From contig NZ_CP026107.1 of assembly GCF_002902965.1 (NCBI RefSeq), positions 1,736,001 to 1,800,000 on the forward strand: a stretch of DNA of 64,000 bases, given 5' to 3'. Below the pieces are notes generated by a model that searched no databases, was not told where the DNA came from, and saw only the letters and a program-made list of their open reading frames with translations. This DNA is from Paraburkholderia hospita (GTDB taxonomy: Bacteria; Pseudomonadota; Gammaproteobacteria; Burkholderiales; Burkholderiaceae). A program made the position numbers and the translations under genes. Shown here in pieces: positions 1 through 8,780 of this stretch. Within the stretch, counting starts at the first letter, position 1, and each line of letters starts with the position of its first letter.

Positions 1-642
1 GACAACCTTGTCGCCCTGCACGACATTGAACACGCCGTCGGGCAAACCTGCCTCTTTCAACAATCCGGCCATGAACAGCGCCGCCGACGGGTCACGCTCG
101 CTCGGCTTGAGAATGAACGTATTGCCGGCCGCGATCGCGACGGGGAACATCCAGCACGGCACCATGCACGGGAAGTTGAACGGCGTGATGCCCGTGACGA
201 CACCCAGCGGCTGACGCATTGTCCAGTTGTCGATGCCCGTCGAAACCTGTTCCGTGTAGTCGCCCTTGAGCAGTTGCGGAATGCCACACGCAAATTCGAT
301 CACGTCGATGCCGCGCGCAACTTCGCCTTGGGCATCGGAAAATACCTTGCCGTGCTCTGCCGTGATGATGGCCGCGAGTTCGTCGTGGTGACGGTTCATC
401 AGTTCAAGAAAACGCAGCATGACGCGTGCGCGCTTGATGGGCGGCGTGTCGGCCCACTTCGGAAACGCAGCCTTCGCGCTCGCGACGGCTGCGTCGACAT
501 CGGCGGCCTCGCCGAGCAGCAGCTTGCGGGCCCGGGCACCCGTGGCCGGATTGAAGACGGCCTGGCTACGGATTCCCGTTCCGCTGACGCGCTCCCCGTG
601 AATGAAATGTCCCACGTCTGCGCTGTCGGTAAAGGCTTGCAT
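1..642 (-). CDS. mmsA: CoA-acylating methylmalonate-semialdehyde dehydrogenase, N-terminal part (cut by window edge)
   Basis: The reverse strand is open from an ATG at 642 to the window edge and gives 214 residues of an aldehyde-dehydrogenase-fold protein. The segment [13 protein letters not shown] followed by [13 protein letters not shown] is the Rossmann NAD-binding signature typical of the MmsA/IolA branch. Members oxidise methylmalonate semialdehyde (valine catabolism) or malonate semialdehyde (inositol catabolism) to propionyl- or acetyl-CoA in the cytoplasm. The catalytic cysteine lies beyond the left edge, so activity cannot be judged. It is divergent from a LysR gene, with a perfect palindrome between them. 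Valine or inositol role cannot be separated from this fragment; the moc-like genes downstream make inositol-type compounds worth considering, but that is inference. Confidence 0.88.
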   Translation of the reverse strand, partial: MQAFTDSADVGHFIHGERVSGTGIRSQAVFNPATGARARKLLLGEAADVDAAVASAKAAFPKWADTPPIKRARVMLRFLELMNRHHDELAAIITAEHGKVFSDAQGEVARGIDVIEFACGIPQLLKGDYTEQVSTGIDNWTMRQPLGVVTGITPFNFPCMVPCWMFPVAIAAGNTFILKPSERDPSAALFMAGLLKEAGLPDGVFNVVQGDKVV

Positions 643-706
643 GTCTCGGCTCCTTCGTGATTGGCTTGAGAAGCAGTGTAGGAAGGTGCGGACGCGCTGG
701 AAAGAG

Positions 707-730
707 GCTAACATTGAAATCAATGTTAGC
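707..730. promoter_or_regulatory. Perfect 24-bp inverted repeat between mmsA and LysR gene (candidate operator)
   Basis: The half-site GCTAACATTGA is followed by AA and then its exact reverse complement TCAATGTTAGC, a perfect 11+2+11 dyad. It lies 64 bp upstream of mmsA and 19 bp upstream of the LysR start at 750. Its place in a divergent regulator/target intergenic region and its symmetry fit a LysR-type binding site. An RNA hairpin is possible, but no T-run follows. Confidence 0.7.
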
Positions 731-749
731 CACCGTGAACAATGAGTGT

Positions 750-1691
750 ATGGATACGCAAAATATCGCAGAACTCTGGACGCATCTGCACTGGCTCACC
801 ATGCTCGCCGAACAGGGAACGTACACGGCGGCCGCCGCGCGCCTGGGCGTCAGCAAAGCGGCAATGAGCCAGCGTATCTCCGAACTGGAGCGCGCTGCGG
901 GGATTTCGCTGGTGCAGCGCACGACGCGCAGCGTCCGGCTGACGGAAGCCGGACAGCAGCTCGTCGACAGCACGCGCGGGCAATATGCGCAGATCGCCGC
1001 CAGCTTCGCACAGGTCCGCGAGCTGTCGGGCGTACCGCGCGGGCTCGTGCGCGTGACGGCGCCTGTCGCGTTCGCGCGGCAGCAACTGGTGCCGAAGGTG
1101 CCCGAGTTTCTGGTGGCCAATCCCGAGGTTCGGGTGCAACTGGAGGTGTCGGACAGGCTCGTATCGCTTGCCACGGAAGGCTTCGATCTCGCGATCCGTC
1201 ACAGCGCCGAGCCACCCGATACGCACGTCGCGTGGAAACTTTGCGACACGCATTCGGTGATCGTCGCGACGCGCGCCTATCTGCGAAAGCGCGGCACGCC
1301 CAGGTCACCGGAAGAGCTTTCTTCTCACGATTGCCTTTTTTATCCGCGCTCGTCGGGCGAACCGATGTGGTCGTTCGAGCGCAAGGCGGCGCGAAAAGCA
1401 GGCACGCGGCCCGTCACCTTGCCCGTCAACGGACAGTTCTCCGCGAACAACAGCGAGACGCTGCGCGACGCGGCGCTCGAAAGCCTGGGCATTGCGCTGC
1501 TGCCGGACTTCACCGCGCAGGCCGCCGTGCAGGCTGGCAAGCTGGTCGTCGTGCTGCCGGACTGGCGCGTGACGGGCGCGTTCGCCGAGCAGCTTTATAT
1601 CGTGCGGCCTTATGCGTCGCATGTGCCGCGTGCGGTCGGGCTGTTCGTCGGCTATTTGCGCGAGCGCTTTTCGGATGGTTTTCCTGTTTGA
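750..1691 (+). CDS. LysR-family transcriptional regulator, divergent from mmsA
   Basis: A 313-residue LysR-type regulator. The N-terminal winged helix-turn-helix covers about residues 8-65 and includes [19 protein letters not shown] and the following [15 protein letters not shown] wing. The rest is the periplasmic-binding-protein-like effector domain. An upstream in-frame start at 657 would add 31 residues lacking family similarity and would swallow the intergenic palindrome, so the ATG at 750 is preferred. It probably controls mmsA and itself through the palindrome at 707-730, the usual arrangement for divergent LysR genes. The effector is not identifiable. The type resembles the PA0477/DsdC-like LysR subgroup common in Burkholderia, but I would not assign a name. 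Confidence 0.88.
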   Translation: MDTQNIAELWTHLHWLTMLAEQGTYTAAAARLGVSKAAMSQRISELERAAGISLVQRTTRSVRLTEAGQQLVDSTRGQYAQIAASFAQVRELSGVPRGLVRVTAPVAFARQQLVPKVPEFLVANPEVRVQLEVSDRLVSLATEGFDLAIRHSAEPPDTHVAWKLCDTHSVIVATRAYLRKRGTPRSPEELSSHDCLFYPRSSGEPMWSFERKAARKAGTRPVTLPVNGQFSANNSETLRDAALESLGIALLPDFTAQAAVQAGKLVVVLPDWRVTGAFAEQLYIVRPYASHVPRAVGLFVGYLRERFSDGFPV

Positions 1692-1804
1692 ACCAGCCTT
1701 GATCCGTAAATAAACGATATGGACCATTAGTTGGCCCATATCGCCCACTCAAAACGTAGTGGGAAAAGTGCTGGCGGTGGAGACGCCTGCAAAACGAAAC
1801 CCGC

Positions 1805-2839
1805 TTATCGGTACATTCCCGCGAGCGCCGACACCTTCTCGATGTTCTGCGGCGTGATGAATCCCGGACCCGAACTGATATTGCGCGCCTCGTAGACAGG
1901 CTTTAGTCCATAGTCCTGCAGCCGCTTCATGAACTTCGGGTCCTTCTCCAGTTCATTGCGAGCCTGCGCGACGTCCGTGTTGTGATTCTTGTGCATGATC
2001 GCGAGCATCGCGACGGGAATATAGCCCTGCAAATACGGCTGCTGATCGGTGCAGAACTTGATCGTGCCGTCCTTGATTCCCTTGGCGACGTCAGAGTCGA
2101 TATCGAAGGTTGCGAACCAGATCTTGCCCGCGAGCCCCATCTTCGTGACGGCACGAATGGTCGGATCAGCGGAAGTGGGCCCGAGCGTCAGCACGCCCTG
2201 CGTGTTCGGATGCGCGCGCAGATAAGCGCTGACTTTCGATTCGATATCCGTCGGATCGGTGCCCGCGTCGAGAACCGAGGTTTTCATATCTGCGCCGATC
2301 GCTTCGGCAAATCCGCGGCAGCGCTCGAACGACAGCGGGTTCGTCGCATAGTGGTTCACGCACAGGAACGTCTTGATGCCGTCGGCCTTGGCGCGCTTTC
2401 CCGCCTCCTCGCCCGCGAGGTACTCGGGCTGTCCCACATGCAGCAATGCGCCAAGATCGGCGCTCTGCTTCTCCGTGCCCGTGTTGGCCGTGACGAACGG
2501 AATGTTCTTCGCCTTCAGACGCGAGACGGAGCCTTTGAGCAGATCGAAATCGGCGATGGTCGTCACCACGCCGTCGTAGTTGCGCGCCGCCGCCTGATTG
2601 ACGAGTTGGACCATATCGGCGATATCGCCATTCGGCGGGTTGCGATAGTCGGTCTGCACGTTGAAATCTTCATCGGCCTGCTTGATACCGTTTTTGACGG
2701 TGTTCCACCATGCATCCGAATCCGGCGCATGCGTGATGAAATCGAAATGCGCTACAGGCCCCGCATTCGCATCGACATGCAGGCCCATGCTCAGGACCGC
2801 TGCGGCGACGCAAAGCGCCTTCATGACGGGTAATCTCAT
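1805..2839 (-). CDS. Periplasmic sugar-type ABC substrate-binding protein (Peripla_BP_4 family)
   Basis: A 344-residue secreted binding protein. The first 28 residues form a signal peptide (MRLPVMKAL, hydrophobic core, ANA cleavage site). The mature protein has the two-lobe ribose-binding-protein fold, with segments such as DGVVTTIADFDLL, PFVTANTGTE and QGVLTLGPTSADPT. The ATG at 2839 follows GGAGACAGCG; longer versions of the frame run into the upstream gene. It is the third gene of a unit with the desaturase-like and Rieske genes, all reading leftward. No ABC ATPase or permease lies in the window, so it must work with a transporter encoded elsewhere or act as a sensor partner. In rhizobial moc clusters the equivalent position is held by MocB, the rhizopine-binding protein; that parallel is inference. 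Confidence 0.85.
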   Translation of the reverse strand: MRLPVMKALCVAAAVLSMGLHVDANAGPVAHFDFITHAPDSDAWWNTVKNGIKQADEDFNVQTDYRNPPNGDIADMVQLVNQAAARNYDGVVTTIADFDLLKGSVSRLKAKNIPFVTANTGTEKQSADLGALLHVGQPEYLAGEEAGKRAKADGIKTFLCVNHYATNPLSFERCRGFAEAIGADMKTSVLDAGTDPTDIESKVSAYLRAHPNTQGVLTLGPTSADPTIRAVTKMGLAGKIWFATFDIDSDVAKGIKDGTIKFCTDQQPYLQGYIPVAMLAIMHKNHNTDVAQARNELEKDPKFMKRLQDYGLKPVYEARNISSGPGFITPQNIEKVSALAGMYR

Positions 2840-2904
2840 CGCTGTCTCCATGTTTGTGGCTGCCGGCGTCTCGCGCCGGCAGTTTGCTGCGTTGCCTTGC
2901 TCGA

Positions 2905-3228
2905 TCAGTCGGCGGCGAGGCCGATAAATACGTTGCCGTCTTCCGTCTTCACGGGATATGTGACGAGGTTCACGCACACGGGCGCGCCCTTCGCGGCGCC
3001 CGTCGGGATGTGAAAGCGCCCCATATGCATCGGGCACTCGATCACCTCGCCAAACACAAAACCATCGGCGAGCCGCGCCGTTTCATGCGTGCAGAGTCCC
3101 GCTGTTGCGTAGAACCCCGTGGCCGTGTGATAGACCGCATACAGCTTGCCTTCGTGCTCGAACTCCATCACGTCTTCTTCGTCGATGTCGTCGCATGCGC
3201 AGACCTGATGCCATTGCAGAATGTTCAT
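2905..3228 (-). CDS. MocE-type Rieske [2Fe-2S] ferredoxin
   Basis: A 107-residue soluble Rieske ferredoxin. The two cluster motifs are visible: CTH at residues 46-48 and CPMH at 65-68, supplying the two Cys and two His ligands. It has no catalytic domain, so its role is electron transfer to an oxygenase. The gene starts after a good GGAGCACGCA ribosome site and lies 18 nt downstream of the membrane desaturase/hydroxylase gene, so that enzyme is the obvious redox partner. The pair matches the MocD/MocE combination described for rhizopine demethylation in Sinorhizobium meliloti. A matching ferredoxin reductase (MocF) is not present in the window. Confidence 0.85.
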   Translation of the reverse strand: MNILQWHQVCACDDIDEEDVMEFEHEGKLYAVYHTATGFYATAGLCTHETARLADGFVFGEVIECPMHMGRFHIPTGAAKGAPVCVNLVTYPVKTEDGNVFIGLAAD

Positions 3229-3246
3229 TGCGTGCTCCGTTCGTGT

Positions 3247-4305
3247 TCAGCGTGGCTGGGCGACGAGTGCTTCGTCGTCGGAGGGTCGCGCCTGCGTGGC
3301 GGGCGTCTTGCCCGGCACGCGCGGCGTGATCATGTAGTCCGGGTCGTGCCGCTGCATGCGCAGGAAGTACACAATCTCGCTCCAGGCGCTGAACAGTCCG
3401 TCGTAAGCAGGCGGCAGGTCCGCCTCGATCGCTTTGCGCAATTTCGGCAGCGCGTGAAACGGCACGTTCGGAAACATGTGATGCTCGACGTGATAGTTCA
3501 TGTTCCAGTAGAGCAGTTGGAGAACGGGATTGAGCCGGATGGTCCGCGTCGAGAAGCGGTGGTCGAGTTCGTTCTCGCGCAGCCCCGTGTGCTGCGTGAT
3601 GGCCAGCAGTTCGTGCAGCCATGCGCCATACGCACGCGGCAGCAGAAGAAACACCGCGGGCAGCCAGCTATGCGCGACGATCGCCCACGCAACCACGCCG
3701 ACATATAGCGCGAGGACGATCCGCGAATTCCGGCACATCGCGCGATATTCGATTGGCGGTACGACAGCCTTCGCGCTGCGCGACACGATGCCGAGGCTGT
3801 GCAGCACGATGTTGCCGAAATGATGAATGCCGTGCGAGACGCGCAGAAAATCGGTCGCGAGCTTCAGATAGTTCGGCGGCCGCTTCACCGCGATTTCGAC
3901 ATCGGCGGGCACGGTTGCCGTCAGATGCGTGTACGTGTGATGTTGCGCATGCGACCAGCGGCTGTAGATCTGCTCGCGCCACGTCATGAAACAGATCAGC
4001 CAGTGCACCGACGCATTCAGCCATTCGCTGCGAAACGGCGTGCGATGGCGCAACTCATGTTCCATCGCTTCAGCGAACGCGTAGATCGTCCCGTAGAGCA
4101 GGAACGCAGGCACGCACCACCACGTGCCGAGCGACAGCCACGCGAGCACGCCGCTGCCTGCGACCATCGCGAGAAAGCCGCTCAGGTACAGGAGCGCGTC
4201 GCGGTCGTTGCGGCGCGTGAGTTCCTTGAGCATCTTGCGGTCGAGCGGGCATTTGTACCAGTCGTCCATCGTGATGGGTTTCGAGTTGTCTTGCTGTGCG
4301 GACAT
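3247..4305 (-). CDS. Membrane fatty-acid-desaturase-family di-iron oxygenase (MocD-like)
   Basis: A 352-residue integral membrane protein of the desaturase/hydroxylase superfamily. Three histidine boxes are visible: HELRH at 83-87, HAQHH at 119-123 and HVEHH at 272-276, together with HELLAITQHT near 231, giving the di-iron ligands. Hydrophobic spans lie near 38-80, 95-108 and 195-225. The start at 4305 follows AGGAGCCATGC. It heads a leftward unit with a Rieske ferredoxin and a sugar-binding protein and is divergent from a LacI regulator. Such enzymes either desaturate lipids or hydroxylate/demethylate small molecules. The partner ferredoxin, sugar-binding protein and LacI control favour a small sugar- or inositol-like substrate, as for MocD, over a lipid role. 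Substrate unproven. Confidence 0.82.
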   Translation of the reverse strand: MSAQQDNSKPITMDDWYKCPLDRKMLKELTRRNDRDALLYLSGFLAMVAGSGVLAWLSLGTWWCVPAFLLYGTIYAFAEAMEHELRHRTPFRSEWLNASVHWLICFMTWREQIYSRWSHAQHHTYTHLTATVPADVEIAVKRPPNYLKLATDFLRVSHGIHHFGNIVLHSLGIVSRSAKAVVPPIEYRAMCRNSRIVLALYVGVVAWAIVAHSWLPAVFLLLPRAYGAWLHELLAITQHTGLRENELDHRFSTRTIRLNPVLQLLYWNMNYHVEHHMFPNVPFHALPKLRKAIEADLPPAYDGLFSAWSEIVYFLRMQRHDPDYMITPRVPGKTPATQARPSDDEALVAQPR

Positions 4306-4351
4306 GCATGGCTCCTGATGCTGGCTTGACGGTTTCGCTCGGGCGGTGTTT

Positions 4352-4514
4352 TGCCTGAGGCAGTGATCATCGTTGAGTGCATTTAAGACTCATAATGAGC
4401 ATTCGTCAAAACCATTTATGCCTCATTCTGAGCCACCAAGGGTAATCCATGATCCTGATGGCGTGACAATACAATGCCGTTAATTGATGCCTCACACAAA
4501 CGCCTCAAAATGAG
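4352..4514. promoter_or_regulatory. Cluster of CTCAtnnTGAG-type operator repeats in moc-like divergent promoter
   Basis: The divergent region carries near-identical short dyads: CTCATAATGAG at 4389-4399, CTCATTCTGAG at 4422-4432 and CTCAAAATGAG at 4504-4514, plus TGCCTGAGGCA at 4352-4362. They share a CTCA/TGAG core around a central 3-bp spacer. They lie between the desaturase-led unit and the LacI-family gene and are natural candidates for its binding sites, with the third positioned to allow autorepression. Confidence 0.65.
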
Positions 4515-4563
4515 TCAAAATCGAGCCAATGCAATTACTCGACCCGCCGCGCGAGGACCCGCG

Positions 4564-5589
4564 ATGAAAAACAAGCCGACGCTCAAGCAACTCATGGAGA
4601 TCACGCAGCTCAGCCGCGCGACGATCGATCGCGCGCTGAACGACAGGCCTGGCGTGCACCCGCGCACGCGCCATGCGGTCGAAGCCGCGTTGAAGCAGCT
4701 AGGCACCGGTCCATCTGCAAGGTCAGGCGTTCGCGCGAAGCAGGCCGCTTATGATTTCCGGCTGCTCGCGCAAGCAGGCGACGCGTTCACCGACGAGTTG
4801 ATCCGAACGGCAATAGCGCTCGAAGCCGAGTTCGAGGCGAACGGCGTGCGGCTTGAAGTGGAGAGATGCGTCGGGGCATCCGACGAAGAAGTCGCGGCCC
4901 GTATCCGGCAGGCGACGGCGGAAGTGGACGGCATCGGCATCATCTGCACGAACACCGCGACCACGTCGTCGGCATTGCGCGAATGCATGGCGGTGGGCAA
5001 ACCCGTTGTCACGCTGATCACGGATGTGGACGCCGACGCGCGTCGCACATACGTCGGCGTCAACAACCGCGCGGCCGGACAGTCGGCGGCCTTTTTACTT
5101 GGACGGCATCTGCAGGCGCATGCGTCGCCCGATGTCGCCGTGATCGTCGCAACGTTTTCGTACACCTGTCACGAGGATCGCGAGATCGGCTTCCGTTCGC
5201 TATTGCGCCAACGGTTCCCGCATGTGAATCTGGTCGAGGTGATCAAGGGCGCCGATTCCGGCGCGGCGACCTACGAAGCGACGACCCGCTTCCTGAAGGC
5301 GCATGGCAAGCTCGACGGCATCTACAACGTCGCGGGTGGCAACGAGGGGCTTGCTGCCGCGCTGCGCGAGCACAATCTGACGGGCCGCACGCTCTACGTG
5401 ACGCACGAGGTCAACCGCATCACGGAGCCGCTGTTGCGTTCCGATGCGATCGACTATCTGCTGACGCAGGATATACGCCTCATGCTGCGCACCGCCGTCG
5501 ATCATCTGAAGGCCGCGCGCGAAGGCGCGGCCGTACCATCGCATGCCATCATTCCGATCGAGACGTACTCCCGCTATTCGCTGTATTGA
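4564..5589 (+). CDS. LacI-family transcriptional regulator of the moc-like unit
   Basis: A 341-residue LacI-type regulator. The N-terminal HTH (TLKQLMEITQLSRATIDRAL, about residues 6-25) is followed by the hinge (NDRPGVHPRTRHAVEAAL) and a sugar-binding-protein-like effector domain including GIGIICTNTATT and YNVAGGNEGLAAAL. The ATG at 4564 is preferred because it follows a GAGGA site and places the HTH at the extreme N-terminus; earlier in-frame starts would overlap the operator-like repeat at 4504-4514. It is divergent from the desaturase/Rieske/binding-protein unit and is expected to control it, with the imported sugar-like compound as inducer. This expectation follows from arrangement only. 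Confidence 0.85.
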   Translation: MKNKPTLKQLMEITQLSRATIDRALNDRPGVHPRTRHAVEAALKQLGTGPSARSGVRAKQAAYDFRLLAQAGDAFTDELIRTAIALEAEFEANGVRLEVERCVGASDEEVAARIRQATAEVDGIGIICTNTATTSSALRECMAVGKPVVTLITDVDADARRTYVGVNNRAAGQSAAFLLGRHLQAHASPDVAVIVATFSYTCHEDREIGFRSLLRQRFPHVNLVEVIKGADSGAATYEATTRFLKAHGKLDGIYNVAGGNEGLAAALREHNLTGRTLYVTHEVNRITEPLLRSDAIDYLLTQDIRLMLRTAVDHLKAAREGAAVPSHAIIPIETYSRYSLY

Positions 5590-5595
5590 ACGCAG

Positions 5596-5917
5596 GCGCG
5601 TGACCGAGGTGCTCGAGCATGCGTCCAAACGTTTCGAGCCGCTCGTTACATACGCGCCGACATCGACATTGCGATAGTCATAGAAGCCCGTCTCATCGCG
5701 CAAGCCTTTGCGTGATGCCGCCATGTTGCCGCTGACGATCTCCGCAGGCAGGAACCGATCGCCCTTCTCCTTTGCGAGGTAATGCGACGCGTAATAGAGA
5801 ATGTCGCAGCCGCCCCAATCGATAAACTCGAGCAAGCCGAGCACAGCGAAGCGCAGGCCGAAGCCCGTGCGTATCGCCGTGTCGATATCTTCGGCGCTCG
5901 CGACGCCTTCTTCGACT
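5596..5917 (-). pseudogene. Fragment of a 3-hydroxyacyl-CoA dehydrogenase (C-terminal domain, frameshifted)
   Basis: Reverse-strand reading gives EEGVASAEDIDTAIRTGFGL, then GLLEFIDWGGCDILYYAS, then GLRDETGFYDYRNVDVGAYV, the C-terminal dimerisation domain of 3-hydroxyacyl-CoA dehydrogenases. After AYV the frame breaks; a neighbouring frame continues as NERLETFGRMLEHLGHAP, which looks like the original tail. The N-terminal NAD-binding domain is missing: homology stops at about 5917, next to the stop codon of the chemoreceptor gene. No start codon or ribosome site fits. It is therefore a remnant truncated at the 5' side and frameshifted near 5655. An intact paralogue of the family lies at 52107-52973. 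Confidence 0.75.
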
Positions 5918-5922
5918 GGTCT

Positions 5923-7824
5923 TTACGCCGCTGTCGCCGACTTCAACCGGAACGCCGCCACCGATTCATCGAGCTGCCGCCCCTGATCCTCGAGCGAGCG
6001 CGACGCGGCAGCCGCCTGCTCGACCAGCGCGGCGTTCTGTTGGGTGACGTCGTCCATCTGCGTGATCGCGAGGTTCACCTGCGCGATGCCGCGGCTCTGC
6101 TCTTCGGAGGCCGCCGCGATCTCGCTCATGATCGCCGTCACCTGGCCGACGGCCCGCGTCACTTCCGTCATCGTCTCGCCTGCCTCGCCCGCCAGCGACG
6201 AGCCATCTCTGATCCGGTCGACCGACGCGCCGATCAGTTCCTTGATCTCCTTCGCGGCGCTCGACGAGCGTTGCGCGAGACTGCGCACTTCGCTCGCGAC
6301 GACCGCGAAGCCGCGGCCATGCTCGCCGGCGCGCGCCGATTCGACCGCGGCGTTGAGCGCGAGAATATTCGTCTGGAACGCGATGCCTTCGATGATGCCC
6401 GTGATATCGGCGATCCGGTTCGAACTCTGGCTGATGTCGGTCATCGTCGACACCACGCGCTCGACGGCCTCGTGGCTGCGGCGCGCCACGTCGGAGGCGT
6501 CGCTCGCGAGCGTGCTCGCCTGGCGCGCGCTTTCGGCGTTCTGTTTGACGGCGGCCGTCAGCTCTTCCATGCTCGCCGCCGTTTCTTCGAGCGCGGCCGC
6601 CTGCTGCTCGGTGCGCGCGGACAGATCGGCATTGCCCGTCGATATCTCGCCTGTCGCCGTGCGCAGCAATGCGCTACTGTCGCGGATGTCGAGCAGCACG
6701 CCGTTCAGCTTCTCGACGAACGCGTTGAACTGCTCGGCGAGCACACCGACCTCGTCGTTGCTGCCTACGGGCAGACGCCGCGTGAGGTCGCCGTCGCCCG
6801 ATGCGATGTCCTGCATGCTGTTCGACAGCTGGCGCAGCGGCGCCGTCAGACGACTGCCGAGCGCCGTCGTCAGCGCGAGCGCGACCAGCAGCACGACGAG
6901 ACCCACGACAATCAGCATCGCGCTCAGCCGATTGGCCGACACCATCATTTCCGCATGCGGAATCAGGCCGATGTATTTCCAGCCTAGTTCCGGCGACGTA
7001 TAGACGACGGTGTCATACCGCGCGCCGCCGATATCGACGGACAGCGTGCCGTTCGCCATCGCCGCGAGGTCGCGATAACCGTCGCCGAGATCCTTCAGCG
7101 CCTTGAAGTTGTGTGCGGCGTCGTGCGGGTCCACCAGCACCGTGCCGCTGTCTTCGACGACCATCAGATAGCCCGTTTCGCCGAAACGCACCTGGCCGAT
7201 CATCTTCGCGAAGCCATCCAGCGAGATATCCATGCCGAGCACGCCGACGGGCTTGCCTTGGGCGTTCTGGATCGAGCGCACGAAGCTGATGATCACGTTG
7301 TTGTCGCCGCCCGAATTCGCGTAGGCGGCAGTGCGCCGCACGGCACCCGCTGCCTGCATGCCCTGCACGTACCACGGACGCTCGCGCGGATCGTAGTGAT
7401 CGCTCGTGAACTTGCCTTTCGGCCATTGCACGTAACCGCCCCATTGCGTGCCGACGTAGACGTAGCGCAGATCGGGATGGCTGTCGCCGAAACGTTGCAG
7501 CAGGTGAAAGATATCCGTCTCGACGCCGCCGTTCGTGTCGGGCGTCATCTGGCCGCCGTGCGTCAGGTAGTTGGTGACGGACGTATCCGCGGACTGGACG
7601 AGCGGCAGGTCCGACAGAAACACGACGTTGTCGTGGATGCGCTTGAAGGTCTCGCGCAGGCTGCTGTCGATCTGGCGAATCTGGCCTAGGCCCGCGTCGT
7701 TGAAATTGTCGACGGCCTGGCGGCGCACATTGAGCGTCGCGTATAGCGTGATGGCCAGTATCGTGGCCGCGAGCGCCGCGCCGAATATGAGGCTCAGTTT
7801 GACTGCGATGGAGCGCATGCCCAT
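5923..7824 (-). CDS. Methyl-accepting chemotaxis protein with periplasmic dCache sensor
   Basis: A 633-residue transmembrane chemoreceptor. A first membrane segment (about 10-28) leads to a roughly 260-residue periplasmic region with dCache features ([43 protein letters not shown]). A second membrane segment near 295-320 is followed by HAMP and the cytoplasmic signalling hairpin with the conserved tip around [18 protein letters not shown]. The C-terminus ends in RLKSATAA and lacks the CheR/CheB-tethering pentapeptide. It feeds the CheA/CheW pathway; no other che genes adjoin except a distant cheV-like gene. dCache receptors commonly bind amino acids or organic acids; the ligand here is unknown. 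Its 3' end abuts the dehydrogenase fragment, suggesting a rearrangement junction. Confidence 0.9.
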   Translation of the reverse strand: MGMRSIAVKLSLIFGAALAATILAITLYATLNVRRQAVDNFNDAGLGQIRQIDSSLRETFKRIHDNVVFLSDLPLVQSADTSVTNYLTHGGQMTPDTNGGVETDIFHLLQRFGDSHPDLRYVYVGTQWGGYVQWPKGKFTSDHYDPRERPWYVQGMQAAGAVRRTAAYANSGGDNNVIISFVRSIQNAQGKPVGVLGMDISLDGFAKMIGQVRFGETGYLMVVEDSGTVLVDPHDAAHNFKALKDLGDGYRDLAAMANGTLSVDIGGARYDTVVYTSPELGWKYIGLIPHAEMMVSANRLSAMLIVVGLVVLLVALALTTALGSRLTAPLRQLSNSMQDIASGDGDLTRRLPVGSNDEVGVLAEQFNAFVEKLNGVLLDIRDSSALLRTATGEISTGNADLSARTEQQAAALEETAASMEELTAAVKQNAESARQASTLASDASDVARRSHEAVERVVSTMTDISQSSNRIADITGIIEGIAFQTNILALNAAVESARAGEHGRGFAVVASEVRSLAQRSSSAAKEIKELIGASVDRIRDGSSLAGEAGETMTEVTRAVGQVTAIMSEIAAASEEQSRGIAQVNLAITQMDDVTQQNAALVEQAAAASRSLEDQGRQLDESVAAFRLKSATAA

Positions 7825-8119
7825 GCGGGGTTCCCTGTGCGAATGCGTTGATGAATGAGTTGATCAATCGCCTATTACGGAACACTCGCGCACAATCTGA
7901 ACGGAGTGCATTTTTTATAATTGACTCGATGGGAGGTGGTTTTTTGGTTTGCAACGGCTTTTGATTTGGGTTTTGGCTGGTATTTGCGGTTGAGCCTTCC
8001 GGGCGCGGGCGTTGCCAGTCGGTGTTTTAGCCTTTGCGCTGGCATCCGGTTTGAGCCGGGCGGTGTGTTTGCCTTTTTGCTGGCATCCGGTTTGAGCCGG
8101 GCAGTGTGTTTGCCTTTTT
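7825..8119. other. Intergenic stretch upstream of chemoreceptor, no gene seen
   Basis: Between the chemoreceptor start and repeat element A there is no convincing coding sequence. The first 100 bp are AT-richer and probably hold the chemoreceptor promoter. The remainder is T/G-rich and leads into a 41-bp tandem repeat. Short open frames here have repeat-derived composition. Confidence 0.6.
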
Positions 8120-8130
8120 GCTGGCATCCG
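8039..8130. repeat. 41-bp tandem repeat (two full copies plus start of a third)
   Basis: A 41-bp unit starting CTGGCATCCGGTTTGAGCCG and ending TTTGCCTTTTTG occurs at 8039-8079 and 8080-8120, differing at one base (GGGCGG versus GGGCAG). A third copy begins with CTGGCATCCG at 8121 and merges into the arm of repeat element A. The array looks like a slipped-strand expansion of the element's flank. Confidence 0.85.
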
Positions 8131-8780
8131 CGCTTTGCCTTCGTGCTTCAAGCGTTGCCCCTGTGCGGGGCGGCACCTACTTTTCTTTGCCGCCGCAAAG
8201 AAAAGTAGGCAAAAGAAAGCGGCTAACACCGCCAACATTACTTCTTGCCTGAGGGCCCCCAAAGGGTCTTACGCTTCACACGGCAATCACGTGACCCATG
8301 TTCGTTGCCAACGCTCTTGCGGTGCGCCTCACCCACTTCAAACACCCGAACAAGAGCTAGGGGCAGCGAATGGTTTGCGCCGCCCAGGTGGCAAACTGTG
8401 TGCAGGTTGTCTCGTCGTATAGCTTGGCGCTCTTACACGGTGGAACGCGTGCGCTATCGGTCCGGAGTGAGGCGTGTGAGGTGCCACGGCCTACACACAG
8501 TTTGCCACCTGGGCGGCAGTGGAATATCTGGCACGGCGTGTTGCGACACGGACGCGTGAAGCGGGTGAGGCGTCAATTCAGAGCGTTGGCAACGAACATG
8601 AGTCACGTGATTGCCGTGTGAAGCGTGGGACCGGTTGGGGGCCCTCAGGCAAAAACTAGGACTAGCGGTGTTAGCCGCTTTCTTTTGCCTACTTTTCTTT
8701 GCGGCGGCAAAGAAAAGTAGGTGCCGCCCCGCACAGGGGCGACGCTTGAAGCACGAAGGCAATACGCGGATGCCAGCGCA
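8120..8780. repeat. Dispersed nested palindromic element, copy A
   Basis: About 660 bp with layered symmetry. The ends are GCTGGCATCCGCG and its reverse complement. The outer arms contain the same perfect hairpin, CCTACTTTTCTTTGC-loop-GCAAAGAAAAGTAGG, at 8176-8209 and 8688-8721, each followed inward by AAGCGGCTAACACCGC-type sequence. Inner arms (GGCCCCC, CACACGGCAATCACGTGAC, GGTGGCAAACTGTGTG at 8387-8402 against its complement in 8490-8509) surround an asymmetric core of about 87 bp. No transposase or credible ORF lies inside. The whole unit aligns with copy B (58600-59375) read in the opposite direction, with the core clearly conserved. Translation of the hairpin yields spurious FFAAAKKSRQKKAANTA-type peptides, which should not be annotated as proteins. 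Confidence 0.9.
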
